64,000 nucleotides of DNA from Candidatus Fredericiella danica. Lineage in GTDB: Bacteria > Chloroflexota > Anaerolineae > Caldilineales > Caldilineaceae. The notes below the pieces were generated by a model. That model saw nothing but the letters and a program-made list of their open reading frames with translations. It had not been told where the DNA came from and did not search any database. The stretch is from contig JADJPH010000011.1 in NCBI GenBank assembly GCA_016713335.1, positions 88,179 to 152,178 of the forward strand, read 5' to 3'. A program made the position numbers and the translations under genes. Every line of letters starts with the position of its first letter. The first letter of the stretch is position 1. Below are positions 8,258 through 18,004 of the stretch, piece by piece.

Positions 8258-11077
8258 TCACGGCGGTGTTGGGCGGCTGTCGACGCCATCGGGTGGCGGC
8301 TCTGTGACCGGCGTCTCCGTTGGCGGCAGCGGCTCTGGGGTGAAGGTCGGCGTTTCCGTTGGCGTCTCTGCCGGTGCCTCCGTTGGTGTCTCAGTGGGCG
8401 GCGGCGGTGGCGTGTCTACCGGCGTGTCCCGGGGCGGCGCCACGGGCGTATTGGTGGGTGGGATCGGAATCGGCGTCTCCGTGGGGGGGATGGATTCCGG
8501 TGTAAAGGTCGGCGTCGGCTCCTGAGCCTGTTGATTGTCGACTAAGACGCGCACGCGCGCCTCATATTGCGCACCACGCTGGTCGCGCACCAGCAGACGC
8601 AGCGTGTGTGGCCCATTCTGCAACCCGGTCACGTCCCAATAGCCCAACTGACCATTTAGCACCGGGGTGTTGACCGGCCCATAGACGGCAAGGCTGAAGG
8701 CGCCAGGGTCGTGCGATTCCCCGTACTGCAATTCATACGCTGCGAAGTCCGGCACGCTCGCGTTGCCAAAGACCGGGACGACGCCGGCAACGGCCATCCC
8801 TTCGGTTGGGTTCAGGATACTCACTTGCACCTGGCTGGGATCAACCGGCGCCAACGCGCCAGGTGGCGGTTGGGGGATGCCATGTTGCTCTGCCCAATCG
8901 CGATACTCAGGCGGATAGACCTTGAAGACGCGTTCCTCAACCTGGTCGGCAGGCGTAAATTCGGTGGCCAGATCGTTGGTGCCACGCACCATGCGCAGTT
9001 TCTGCCAAAGGTCATTTTCTTTCGGCAACGGCAGACGATCGTCCGCAAACCAGTGCGCGCGCCGTTCCGGGCAGGCATCGCTCGGGATCGTGCCCGTGTC
9101 CGCGCAAACCTCCACCTGCCGCACCCCAGCCGGCGGGGTGAAGCCGGCAACCGGCTCGCCGGCATGGGCAACGGTCATGAACTGATTCCAAATCGGACCG
9201 GCGCCGGAGACACCCGATACCCCTTCCATCGGTGAATTGTCACTGTTGCCAACCCAGACCCCCGTCACCAACTGTGGCGTGTAGCCCATCGTCAGATTGT
9301 CGCGATAGTCGTTGGTGGTGCCGGTCTTGGCGGCAACTGGGCGGTCGGCGAGCACAAGCGATGAACTGGGACCAAAGGCCGGGATGCGCGCTTCGTTGTC
9401 GCTGATCACATCCGTAATCAGGAACGCATCCACCGGGCTGATCACTTGTTGGCCGGTGCTGTCCTGGCAGGGTTGGCCGGTCCCAATCTCGCACAGGACC
9501 CGTCCTGCGCCGTCGGTGATCTTGCGGATCGTCGTAGGCGGGACGCGGACCCCATTGTTTGCCAGGGCGGCATAAGCATCGGTGAGTTCAATCAACGGGA
9601 TTTCGCCCGCACCCAGGCTGAGGCCAAGCCCGTAATCCGGACGCGTCAGGGTGGTGACGCCCAATCGCCGCATCAACTCCAGATATTGGGGCAGCGTGGC
9701 CCTTTCCAGCGCTTTGACAGCCGGGATATTGTAGCTATTGGCGAGCGCGGTGCGCATGGTGACAAGACCGCGCTCGTTGCGATCATAGTTCTGCGGGATG
9801 TAGGGCGGATTGGCGCCGTCGGGGAATTCGGTCAGGATGTCGGCGATCAGCGTGCCCGGCGTCCAGGCTGCTTCACGCGGCTGGCCAGGCATCTCAAAGG
9901 TTGACAAATAGACAAACGGTTTGGTCGAACTGCCGGGCTGGCGGGGCGCCAGCGCCATGTTGACCTGACCGTCGATCTCAGGATTGTCAAAATCGGCGCT
10001 GCCGACCAACGCAACCACCTCACCCGTCTGGGGGCGCATGGCGACGAGCGCCCCGTTGGAGACATTGCGGTCACTGAGCAGCCCCACCTGTTCGGCAATA
10101 ATGCGTTCGGCTTCGGCCTGTAGTTTGGGGTCCAACGTCGTATAGACGTTGAGTCCGGACTGGTAGAGGGCTTCGGGGCCGAGCATCTGCTCCAACTGCT
10201 GGCGCACGTAGAGCGTAAAATGGGGCGCCTTCAGGTCGAATTGCAAAGGCGTGTAGGCGAGCGGTTCGGCCCAGGCCGCGTCCGCCTGCGCCTGCGTGAT
10301 GTAGCCGGCTTCCACCATCAGGCCAAGCACGACGCCCTGGCGTTCCCTGGCACGGTCCGGATGGGTGTACGGGTCGTAATAGGCCGGCGCCTGGGGCAGA
10401 CCGGCGAGCAGGGCAGACTGTCCCAGGGTGAGGTCGGCTACCTCTTTGCCAAAGTAGGTCTCGGCGGCGGCGTCGATGCCATAGGAAAGATTGCCATAGT
10501 AGACCTCATTCAGATAGAGCTCAAGAATCTCATCCTTGCTATAGCGGCGCGTGATCTCAGCGGCCAGAATCGCCTCTTTGACTTTGCGGGTGATCGTCTG
10601 CTCAGGTGAGAGCATGACCCGTTTCACCAGTTGCTGGGTAATCGTGGAACCGCCGGCCACGATGTCGCGTTCCTGCACGGCATAGTAGAGGGAGCGGGCG
10701 AGTGCATACAGGTCGATGCCGGGGTGTTCGTAGAAATTCGCGTCTTCGGTCGCAATGGTTGCCTGCACCACCTGGGGCGACATTTTGTCGAGCGGAACCT
10801 CGATGCGGCGGCCTGTATCGGGGTCAAAAGTCTCGTTCAGCAGATTGCCTTCGCGATCGTAGATACGGGTGCTTTGAAAGTCCGAGGCACGTTCCCGCAA
10901 CTCGCCTGGTGACGGCAGATCGCGCGCAATGAAGCCGTACCCCAGGAGCAGCAGCGTGAGCCCCAATGCGGCGAGCGTAATAAATGCCAGCATGCCGCTG
11001 ACAAAGCCGCGCCAGAAGCGGCCTTCTCGACGCGGTGACACGGGTTTCGGTTGTGGCGTGGGCTGAAGTTCGTACAT
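8258..11077 (-). CDS. Class A penicillin-binding protein (PBP1A family) with Pro/Thr-rich tail
   Basis: A 939-residue bifunctional peptidoglycan synthase anchored by one N-terminal membrane segment (residues 25-50). The GT51 glycosyltransferase domain holds the catalytic Glu111 in TEDANFYEHPG and the motif GGSTITQQLVK. The transpeptidase domain has the SxxK serine in PGSSTKP (Ser383), SxN at SYN (448-450) and KTGTTN near residue 605. After it comes a small beta domain (about 750-850) and a tail of some 90 residues made of P-T-E-T-P repeats, which may cross or bind the wall. The full set of active residues suggests a working enzyme and hence a peptidoglycan-containing cell. It is preceded by an SH3 lipoprotein gene on the same strand. 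Confidence 0.92.
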   Translation of the reverse strand: MYELQPTPQPKPVSPRREGRFWRGFVSGMLAFITLAALGLTLLLLGYGFIARDLPSPGELRERASDFQSTRIYDREGNLLNETFDPDTGRRIEVPLDKMSPQVVQATIATEDANFYEHPGIDLYALARSLYYAVQERDIVAGGSTITQQLVKRVMLSPEQTITRKVKEAILAAEITRRYSKDEILELYLNEVYYGNLSYGIDAAAETYFGKEVADLTLGQSALLAGLPQAPAYYDPYTHPDRARERQGVVLGLMVEAGYITQAQADAAWAEPLAYTPLQFDLKAPHFTLYVRQQLEQMLGPEALYQSGLNVYTTLDPKLQAEAERIIAEQVGLLSDRNVSNGALVAMRPQTGEVVALVGSADFDNPEIDGQVNMALAPRQPGSSTKPFVYLSTFEMPGQPREAAWTPGTLIADILTEFPDGANPPYIPQNYDRNERGLVTMRTALANSYNIPAVKALERATLPQYLELMRRLGVTTLTRPDYGLGLSLGAGEIPLIELTDAYAALANNGVRVPPTTIRKITDGAGRVLCEIGTGQPCQDSTGQQVISPVDAFLITDVISDNEARIPAFGPSSSLVLADRPVAAKTGTTNDYRDNLTMGYTPQLVTGVWVGNSDNSPMEGVSGVSGAGPIWNQFMTVAHAGEPVAGFTPPAGVRQVEVCADTGTIPSDACPERRAHWFADDRLPLPKENDLWQKLRMVRGTNDLATEFTPADQVEERVFKVYPPEYRDWAEQHGIPQPPPGALAPVDPSQVQVSILNPTEGMAVAGVVPVFGNASVPDFAAYELQYGESHDPGAFSLAVYGPVNTPVLNGQLGYWDVTGLQNGPHTLRLLVRDQRGAQYEARVRVLVDNQQAQEPTPTFTPESIPPTETPIPIPPTNTPVAPPRDTPVDTPPPPPTETPTEAPAETPTETPTFTPEPLPPTETPVTEPPPDGVDSRPTPP

Positions 11078-11085
11078 GAGATTCT

Positions 11086-11129
11086 CGACCTACGTTGCAT
11101 GTTTACCGATCAACGTGCAACGTAGGTCG
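11086..11129. repeat. Perfect 14-bp inverted repeat between lipoprotein and PBP genes
   Basis: Arms CGACCTACGTTGCA (11086-11099) and its exact complement (11116-11129), loop 16 bases. It fills most of the 62-base gap between the stop of the SH3 lipoprotein gene and the start of the PBP gene, both on the minus strand, so it could tune read-through within this pair. Confidence 0.5.
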
Positions 11130-11139
11130 TAAAGGTCCG

Positions 11140-11820
11140 CTATTGGCCAATCACGAGGAACTCTGCGGAGACCCAGCCGCCGTTCGGGTTATCGGTGCCG
11201 GCAGCGCCGCCGATGCGCACCCAGCTTCCGTCGCCATTCTGTTCGACCACAGGATAGTTTTCACCGTTGTAGACATAGCCGACGATGTCGGAATCGGCGT
11301 CCGCCTGGGCCCGGACCCGCAAGCGTGCGCCTTCAGTTGTGACGGTTGCGGTGCCGGCCGCGGGTGGTTCAATGGCGGCAACGGTGGGTTCGGTTGTGGC
11401 GGCAGCACTCCCCGCCGCTGCACTCGTGGCTGTGCTCGGTGCAGCATCCGTGATCGGTGCGTCCGTGATCGAACCCGCTACGGAAACAAAATTCGAGGAG
11501 ACCCAGCCCTTGCCACCGGGCGCCTTTGGAATTGCCAACTGCACCCATTCACCGTCGGAGCTCAGACCGGCAACCTGATACTCTTCGCCTTCTTTGATGC
11601 CGGTGATCACTTCTGAATCACTGTTGGGCTCTGCGCGTACCCGCAATGACCTGGTGCTGACGGTGGCCATGGCGTTGTTTGCCGTGGCGCCATTTTGCAC
11701 CGACGCCATTTGTTCGACTGCATTTGCCACTTGTTGCCCATCCACTCCTGCGCCGCAGGCGCTCAATAGCACCGTTGCCACCATCAGTCCAACGGCGACA
11801 AAACTTTTTGTTTTCGTCAT
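11140..11820 (-). CDS. SH3-domain lipoprotein
   Basis: The ATG at 11820 is chosen over one 15 bases upstream because AAAGGA sits before it. Residues 1-25 form a lipoprotein signal ending in the lipobox LLSAC, so the protein is probably anchored outside the membrane. Two bacterial SH3 domains follow (TVSTRSLRVRAEPNSDSEV ... KGWVSSNFVSV, and ATVTTEGARLRVRAQADADSD ... GGWVSAEFLVIG) joined by a low-complexity Ala/Thr linker. SH3b domains bind cell-wall peptides or proteins. The gene lies just upstream of the PBP gene on the same strand, which suits a role in wall binding or wall-enzyme control. Confidence 0.8.
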   Translation of the reverse strand: MTKTKSFVAVGLMVATVLLSACGAGVDGQQVANAVEQMASVQNGATANNAMATVSTRSLRVRAEPNSDSEVITGIKEGEEYQVAGLSSDGEWVQLAIPKAPGGKGWVSSNFVSVAGSITDAPITDAAPSTATSAAAGSAAATTEPTVAAIEPPAAGTATVTTEGARLRVRAQADADSDIVGYVYNGENYPVVEQNGDGSWVRIGGAAGTDNPNGGWVSAEFLVIGQ

Positions 11821-11939
11821 AGCATCCTTTTCCATTTCTAATTTGAATTGCCGGATGCAGCACTCTGTAGCTGATTTGCTCCGTGCAAAACAAGTGCATT
11901 ATTCCACGTGGGAGGTGGTTCGCCAAAATGGGCGATCCT

Positions 11940-12050
11940 GATCACTTTCTCCCCCTCCGCGTCCTCCGCACCAACTCCGCGTCTCCGCGTTGATTTCTTC
12001 TCCCACTCCAACTGCCATCGCGGAGACGCGGAGCAAACGCGGAGTGGAAA
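11940..12050. repeat. Dispersed palindromic repeat, family A, copy 1
   Basis: Contains CTCCGCGTCTCCGCG at 11975-11989 and its exact complement at 12019-12033, with a 29-base spacer, flanked by further CTCCGCG-like units. The same sequence family recurs near 15.85, 42.75, 61.29 and 62.95 kb, always between genes. Confidence 0.7.
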
Positions 12051-12069
12051 TGCAACTCTTGAGGGCGGT

Positions 12070-13980
12070 TCAGTTTGGCGGCATCGGGATCGGGATCTCG
12101 ATACGACCAACCTCCATGAGGGTCTCGCTATCATAGAGAATGGCTTGCAGCTGCGCCGGCGCCTGGCGAGCGCCTGGGGGCAGATAGAGTTCGTAGACGT
12201 CGCGCACGGTGACACCCGGTAGCCAGGTGGTGGTAGGCGCCACCTGGCGCAGCGGGAAGCGATCTGTCACCGCCGGCGTCCCATCCGAATAGGTCAACGG
12301 CGCGCCATCCGCGCCAATGATCCGCAATGAGAGTTTGAGCGTCTGCGTCAGTGGCGTGGTGGGCTGCCAGTAAAACGTAGGGCGCACCGCCCACCCTTGC
12401 GCCCAATTCAATAGCTCTAAATCATAGCCACGTAAGTCGAGAGCGCCGTTTGCCAGCGATTGGTCGAGCGTCACTTGCGGTGTCTGTGGGGATGTCTCGC
12501 CGCGCGGCCACACGCGCACCAGGGGTCCTTCGCCGGAAAAGCTGTAACGGTCAGCAATGCCTTCGAGTTCACGCGTGAGATAGACTGGACGTCCAGACTC
12601 GATGGCAGCCGCGACTGCACGGCGGCGCTGCTCCGGATCGTCTGTGGTTTCGCCCTCCGCATCAAGGCCAAGACCAGCGGACTGCTGCATATAGCGCAAA
12701 GCGGTGACTTCACCTTCAAGGCCGATCAGGACACTGCCTGCTGCAAAGGGGGTCTTTGCCATGTCAACGGCGTAATCGTGCACCGCCCATGCCTGGCTGC
12801 GATTCACCCAGGGTCCGCGCCAAAAACCCACGAGCAGCAGCAGAGCGCCGGCCAGCGCGGCCCAGGACGCCCACTTGTCGGGCGCACACTGTGCAAGCCA
12901 GGCAACGCCGCCGCCGGCCAGCACTGCGGCACAAAGCCACGCCGGTAATAGAAAGACCTGTTGGTCGCCAACGCGGTAGAACAAGGTGAATATAACGTTC
13001 GTCGCCAGGACCACGCTGATCAACACCACGGCCTTGCGCGTCTGCCGATTCCACAGCCACAACAGGCCAACCGTCGCGAAAACGATCCCCAGCCAACCGG
13101 ATTGTGCGATCCACAGGCCCATCCAATCGGCAGGTGAGCGATCGACGCTGAGGGCATTGGCCGCAAAGAAGCCGGTGTAGCCGCGGGCCAGGACATGATC
13201 CCAAAAGCCCGTCCAGGTGTTGGTGTAACTGCCATGCAGATCGCCGGCCCCCATCCAGGAGCGAAGCGGAAGATAGAGGTAAAGAAGCAGGGGCGCCAGC
13301 AAGGCCAGGCCCCACCTGAACCACATGCGGCGCGGCCGCCAGATGCCCGGCATCGCCCAGAGTAAATAGATGGCCAGACCAGGCGCTAACAAGACGATCG
13401 TCCGATGATGGGTCAGGCCGAGGCCAAAGAGGAAAAAGAGCAGGGCGATGCGCCGGTCCAGACCGGCGCCAGTCCGGCCTTCGAGGTCAACCGCAACGAA
13501 CAGCACCGCCGCCACCAGGAGATTGTGGAGCGCGTACACTTCGGCAACTGTGGTCTGCTCCCACCACACCGGTCCCAATCCAAAGGTGATCGCGGCTGCC
13601 AGGCCGGCCCAGAGCGCCAGGGAAGGTCGGGGCGCGCCACGATGCGTCTGGTCAGAGCAAAGACCAGCGCCACCGCCATGGCGCCAGCAACCGCGCTAAA
13701 GAGATTGGCACGCCAGGCCCAGGCGCCGAACGGCAACAAACGGCTCCACAGCCCGCCGGCCAGCGTATAGAGCGGGTATCCGGTGGGGTGCGCAATGCCC
13801 AAGGTGGGCAGGACCAGTTGGAATTCGAGGCTGTCGTCAAAGAGCGCCAGGATGCTGGGCGCAGCGGTCAACGCGTAGATGACAAAAAACGCCAGACCAC
13901 AGGAAGGCGAAGGTCGGCAGCGTATCTCGTATTGCGTACTTGGTATCCCGTATCCTGTAATTCGTAATTCGTAACGACAT
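12070..13980 (-). CDS. DUF2723 multi-spanning membrane protein (glycosyltransferase-117-like), frameshifted
   Basis: Three minus-strand pieces join into one polytopic protein. The N-terminal part has the DUF2723 hallmark DDSLEFQLVLPTLGIAHPTG followed by YPLYTLAG. The larger C-terminal part (from VWWEQTTVAEVYALHN) has about eight membrane segments and then a soluble domain of some 170 residues. Breaks lie at 13884-13889, where a run of six A should be five to read GVFVIYALTAAPS, and near 13610-13625. DUF2723 proteins include the eukaryotic TMEM260 O-mannosyltransferase, so protein or lipid glycosylation is possible. The start is unclear: the first codons run through a dispersed repeat, with an ATG at 13980. 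Confidence 0.7.
13921..13976. repeat. Dispersed repeat, family B (CGTATTGCGTA/AATTCGTAA), copy 1
   Basis: A run of short alternating units such as TCGTATTGCGTA, GTATCCCGTATCC and AATTCGTAATTCGTAA. Related units occur at 28008-28073 and 42836-42852. Here it overlaps the likely start of the DUF2723 gene, so that translation of the repeat (TNYRIRDTKYAIRDT) may be read as its N-terminus. Confidence 0.55.
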
Positions 13981-14172
13981 GAATTTGCGTATCATCCACA
14001 ATCCATGACACTCTGCACTTTTCACTTAACCCGCCTCCAGTCTACCACATTTATCCTGCGACTTTGGGAATTAATCCTATTCTGTTATGATCGCAGCGCC
14101 GTGCAGCCTAGATTAACACGGAAACAGACCTTGCTGACCCCCTGCGCCGCATCGTTCGATGACACCGTTGCC

Positions 14173-15690
14173 ATGAACACTGCCCGACGTTTTGCCCGAT
14201 TGCGCCAACCAAGGTGGATTGCAAGCCTTGTGGTTGCAGTCCTATTTCTCCTCTTACCGATGAACGCACTGGCGCAGGGTGCAGCGCCGGCTGTGGCTTC
14301 AACGCCCATGGTCTGGTACCTGATCGCCGGCGCCATTGCAATGCTCGTGCCGGTTGGACTCGTACTGATGGGGGTGGCCGGGTTGGCGCCTGAACGCGCC
14401 TGGAATGCGGCATTGGGCGGACTGGGTGCGCTGGCGCTCGCCGGTGTTGTGTATTGGGCGATCGGCTTCGCGTTGCAATTTGGCGGCGTCGGGCTGACCT
14501 ACACACGGCCCGAACTGCGCGCCCTGGTCTGGGAATGGAGCCCACTCCCGGCAGACTGGGGAACCGGTTGGGGTGCGGCCGGTCTCAATGGCTGGTTTAT
14601 GGGCGGCGACATGACAGCGCTGGCCTATGCGTTGTTCTTCACCCATCTGCCCTGGGTCTTTACGGTTGCCTTGTTGCCTGTGCTTGCGCTGCGAGGGCGG
14701 GCGCCCGCGATGGCGACATTGCTGCTGGCGTTGCTGATGGGCGGCATCATTTATCCCCTGGCGGGTAACTGGGTCCAGGGCGGGGGCTGGCTCAGCGCGC
14801 TGGGGCGCAACCTTGTGCTTGGCCATGGGTTTGTAGATGCCGGCGGCGCCGGCGTCGTCTTCCTGTTGGCCGGTGCGTTCACGCTGGCCGCGCTCGCCGT
14901 CTGGGCGCCGCGCCGTGGGCGAATGGCGGGCGACGACGCGTTGCCTCCCACCTATCAGCCGTTGTTGGCAGTTGCCGGCGGCTTGTTTGTGTTGGCCGGT
15001 GCAGTCGGGTGGTTATGGTCGAATCCGCTTCAGGTGGAGGTACTTTCCGAGCTCGCACTGATGCGCGGCAGTGTCAATATCGCACTGGCTGCGGTTGGTG
15101 GAGTCATCACGCCGCTGTTGTACACATGGTTTGTGACCGGAAACAGCGATCCGAGCATGTCGGCGCGTGGCCTCGCAGGTGGCGTCATTGCCGGGATGGC
15201 GGCGGCGCCCTTTGTACAGCCAGGGCAGGCACTCCTGGTTGGCGTCGTGGCCGGGGCGACAGTTCCCTTCATGACCTTTGTGTACGACCGGATGTTGAAC
15301 CTTGATGATGCGACCGGCGTACTTACGGCCACCATTGTACCGGCCACGATTGGGTTGCTGGCCGTCGGTTTCTTCGCCGATGGCGCGGCCGGCGCCGGGT
15401 GGCAGGCGACGAGTCTTGCATCGCATTTGGGGGTGGCTGGCCAGGGTGTGACGGGCCTGTTTGCGGCGCAGGGCTTTCAGCGTGACTTTCCCGGCCAGTT
15501 GCAGGCACAGTTGGCCGGCATCCTGGCGATTGGGCTGTGGGGATTCTTGAGCGGTCTGATCGTCTGTATTCCACTTGCTTTGCTCTTCTTTGGCCTGCAC
15601 CGTAGCGCAGAACCAATTCCCGATGCGCCGCTACCAGCGGAAGTCGACATCAGTCGTAGCGTGGACCAGCCTGCACAGCCGTTCCGCTAG
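14173..15690 (+). CDS. Amt/Mep/Rh-family-like membrane protein lacking both pore histidines
   Basis: A 505-residue protein with a signal peptide (residues 1-35, ending NALAQG) and about eleven membrane segments; the start at 14173 matches this signal. The ammonium-channel fold is recognisable from WGGGWL-like VQGGGWLSALGRNLVLGHG, the D-AGG segment near 222-231 and LDDATGV near 377-383. However, the first pore histidine is Phe230 and the second is Thr387, so the twin-His pair that carries ammonium deprotonation is absent. It is therefore unlikely to be an ordinary ammonium channel; a sensor or a carrier for another small substrate is possible. There is no GlnK gene nearby. Confidence 0.7.
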   Translation: MNTARRFARLRQPRWIASLVVAVLFLLLPMNALAQGAAPAVASTPMVWYLIAGAIAMLVPVGLVLMGVAGLAPERAWNAALGGLGALALAGVVYWAIGFALQFGGVGLTYTRPELRALVWEWSPLPADWGTGWGAAGLNGWFMGGDMTALAYALFFTHLPWVFTVALLPVLALRGRAPAMATLLLALLMGGIIYPLAGNWVQGGGWLSALGRNLVLGHGFVDAGGAGVVFLLAGAFTLAALAVWAPRRGRMAGDDALPPTYQPLLAVAGGLFVLAGAVGWLWSNPLQVEVLSELALMRGSVNIALAAVGGVITPLLYTWFVTGNSDPSMSARGLAGGVIAGMAAAPFVQPGQALLVGVVAGATVPFMTFVYDRMLNLDDATGVLTATIVPATIGLLAVGFFADGAAGAGWQATSLASHLGVAGQGVTGLFAAQGFQRDFPGQLQAQLAGILAIGLWGFLSGLIVCIPLALLFFGLHRSAEPIPDAPLPAEVDISRSVDQPAQPFR

Positions 15691-15801
15691 ATTTGTAGAT
15701 GCATGCCAGCGCTGTGCTGCTCGCGCCGGGGATCTTCGGCGCGAGGTGGTCAGGGCATATGCGTCAAGCTAAAGACCCAATCCGCCCGCCAAGGCGAAGA
15801 C

Positions 15802-15965
15802 GGGGGAAAAGATCAACGCGGAGACGCAGAGGGGTGCGGAGAGCGCGGAGGAAGAAGAGCGGATGGCGGGGTGAGTGGTAAGCATTCGTTTGCGGGGAAT
15901 TTCGTCCTTCTCCCCTCCGCGCTCTCCGCGCTAACTCCGCGTCTCCGCGTTGATTTTTTCCCCCC
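15802..15965. repeat. Dispersed palindromic repeat, family A, copy 2
   Basis: Two arms of about 50 bases (15802-15851 and 15915-15965) are near-exact inverted copies: GGGGGAAAAGATCAACGCGG at one side pairs with CCGCGTTGATTTTTTCCCCC at the other. The inner spacer is about 63 bases. It separates the convergent ends of the Amt-like gene and the ThpR gene. This is the longest palindrome of the family in the window. Confidence 0.75.
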
Positions 15966-15968
15966 GTC

Positions 15969-16575
15969 CTAGTCGCTCAAGCGATGAATGCTGAGTGGCG
16001 TATAGACTGGGCCACTGGGCTGCAAATCGCTTTGGATGAACTGCACTTCTCTCACCAAAAAGCGCCCGTCGTGCGATGGTTTGAATTGATTCGACACACT
16101 CATCTGCTGGAGCAGAGTGCCAACTCGTGAAATATCTGCCGGACGAACCGAACGTTGCATGCGTCCGATCGTCAAGTGGGGCTTGAAGGGTCGTTCCTCT
16201 GGCTCGAAGCCTGAAGCCCGCACAGCAGCCTCGATGGATCCCTTGCAGCGCCTCAAGGGTTCGCCGATCCCCGCTCAAATCGATCCATACAATATTGGGG
16301 CGCCGGTAGTTCGGAAAGACGCCTTCCGCCTGTAGGTGCAATTCAAATGGAAGGTGTTGCGCAGCGATCTCGGCCAGCGCAGCGTCGACTGTCTTAGATT
16401 CTGCCAGGGTAGTGTCGCCAAGAAAGCGCAACGTCAAGTGCAGATTCTGGCGTGTGGTCCAGCGTACGCAGCCGGCCAATGCCTGGTCGTGCAGCACTCG
16501 CTCTAGTTCACGCTGGCGTACAATGACGATCTGCTTGGCGGGATCGGGCAAATCCAGTGCAATGAATGTTCGCAT
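15969..16575 (-). CDS. thpR: RNA 2',3'-cyclic phosphodiesterase (2H family), frameshifted
   Basis: The N-terminus MRTFIALDLP is typical of ThpR/LigT proteins. The two H-x-T/S-x motifs of the 2H phosphoesterase fold are both present: HLTLRF near residue 46 and HLTIGRMQR in the second frame. A single frame change near 16240 links them (DRRTLEALQGI to IEAAVRASGFEPEERPFKPHLTIGR); the joined protein is about 200 residues, the usual family length. The enzyme opens 2',3'-cyclic phosphate ends of RNA. No partner gene is evident; the gene stands alone between a repeat and the stalk-protein gene. Confidence 0.8.
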
Positions 16576-16632
16576 CGCGGCCCTGAGTAGCGTTGAGAGA
16601 AGTAGAACGGCAGGGAAGGGTTGCGGGCTGGG

Positions 16633-17874
16633 TCAACGACGGCGATCAGAATAACGGTCGTAGAATTCGCGCTGCGAGGTGCGTGAGCGCATGTACATAA
16701 TGCTCGTGATCAAACCCAGGATGCCGATGGCGCTTGCCCCCGTAAAGGTCATGCAGAGCAACATCGCCATGAGGTTCTGTGCATTGGGTTGCAGCGCACT
16801 CGCCAGCATCAGCCCGCTGGGTGTCGGCGTCACCGTGGGGAGTGGCGTCAATTGGGGGGCAAGCGCCACCGCCGCAGTCGTCGGCGTTGCAGTGACCAGT
16901 AAGTACTCGGCAGGAGGCGCCGGGGTGGCAATGTCCGCCGCAAGTGCCTGTCCCGCCGGATCCAGCGGGGGCGGTATGGCAGGATCGAGTGGGCTATTGA
17001 ATCCGTCTGCCGGTAGATTCGCAACGCCGTTGCCGGCGCCGTCACCTACAGCCGCCAGTGGGGGCGGAATCAAGGTGGGAACGTCAACCATCGGCTGCGC
17101 CGGCAGCGCGGTAGGGAACGATTCGTAGGCTTGCGCAGGCAGAGTGGCGGTCGGCGTCCATAGGGCAGGGTCGACCGTCGGCGATGCCAGTGGGCTGAGC
17201 TGCTGATTGGGGTCCGGCTGGAACTGTTGGTCAACCGGCGTCGGCGTGACGACCGGATTCCCGTATTGATCGGTCGCAATCGGCGCCGGCAATTGCGTCG
17301 GCGCCACGATTGGATTACCAAATTCATCCGTGGCAATCGGCAATGGCGCGATCGTGGGTAGAATTGGATTGCCGTTCGGGTCCAGCGTGACCGGGGTGCC
17401 GCCAACCGGCATCGGCGGCACGGGGGTGTTGGTGGTCACGATGCCCGGCGCCCCTGGGGTAGGCGTCACATTAGGCCCGTAGCCACAGCGCGTAAAGGCT
17501 TCTCCCGGGGTGCCATCGGTCGTCATCTCTTTCAACTGGAAGCAATAGGAAACACCGGGCGTGACGGCCGTCACGGGGAAGCTATAGAGCGCCCCAGTTT
17601 GCGGGCCACCCTTTGCCTGGACAAATCCAATTGAATGATAGGCGGTGTCAGGTTCTTCCGCGAGTTTGCACTGGATATCGAAGCCGGCAAGATTTGCCTC
17701 GGCGGCGGTGCTCCATTCGAGTACGACCGAAGTAGGATAGGATACAACCGTAAAATAGTTGAGTTCTACTGCGGCCCATACAGCGGGCGCTGCCAGCACG
17801 ATGGCCAGGATTGCCACCGACAGTAACAGGAGCACACGTCCCCAAACCGGACTTCTCATCCAAACTAACCTCAT
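16633..17874 (-). CDS. Surface-anchored protein with fibronectin-III-like domain and Pro-rich stalk
   Basis: Start ATG at 17874. A signal peptide (LLLLSVAILAIVLAAPAVWA) is followed by an Ig/FN3-like domain of about 100 residues (YPTSVVLEWSTAAEANLAGF ... VTPGVSYCFQLKEMTTDG). Residues about 140-370 form a Pro/Thr-rich stalk with diverged tandem units of the type PIATDxxGNPxVxPT. Near the C-terminus a membrane helix (about 380-405) and a short basic tail (RSRTSQREFYDRYSDRRR) anchor the protein. The layout is that of an exported surface protein; its ligand is unknown. The downstream ThpR gene is unrelated. Confidence 0.7.
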   Translation of the reverse strand: MRLVWMRSPVWGRVLLLLSVAILAIVLAAPAVWAAVELNYFTVVSYPTSVVLEWSTAAEANLAGFDIQCKLAEEPDTAYHSIGFVQAKGGPQTGALYSFPVTAVTPGVSYCFQLKEMTTDGTPGEAFTRCGYGPNVTPTPGAPGIVTTNTPVPPMPVGGTPVTLDPNGNPILPTIAPLPIATDEFGNPIVAPTQLPAPIATDQYGNPVVTPTPVDQQFQPDPNQQLSPLASPTVDPALWTPTATLPAQAYESFPTALPAQPMVDVPTLIPPPLAAVGDGAGNGVANLPADGFNSPLDPAIPPPLDPAGQALAADIATPAPPAEYLLVTATPTTAAVALAPQLTPLPTVTPTPSGLMLASALQPNAQNLMAMLLCMTFTGASAIGILGLITSIMYMRSRTSQREFYDRYSDRRR

Positions 17875-18004
17875 TGGCTCTTGTTCAAGCGTACGACCGA
17901 AACCCACTGCACATAACGCCGGTCATCATCGATTCTAGCATGCCGCTGCGCGGAAACCCATACGCCCTTTGGATTATCTCTCGTACTCATTCCGGGGTAG
18001 CGCC

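Noticed and set aside
7974..8525. Gly/Val/Ser-rich open frame on the plus strand, resembling a cell-surface repeat protein
   Set aside because: It is the complement of the Pro/Thr-rich tail of the penicillin-binding protein; low complexity comes from that gene.
14173..15690. Assigning an ordinary ammonium channel (amtB)
   Set aside because: Both pore histidines are missing, so a gene symbol or ammonium function would overstate the evidence.
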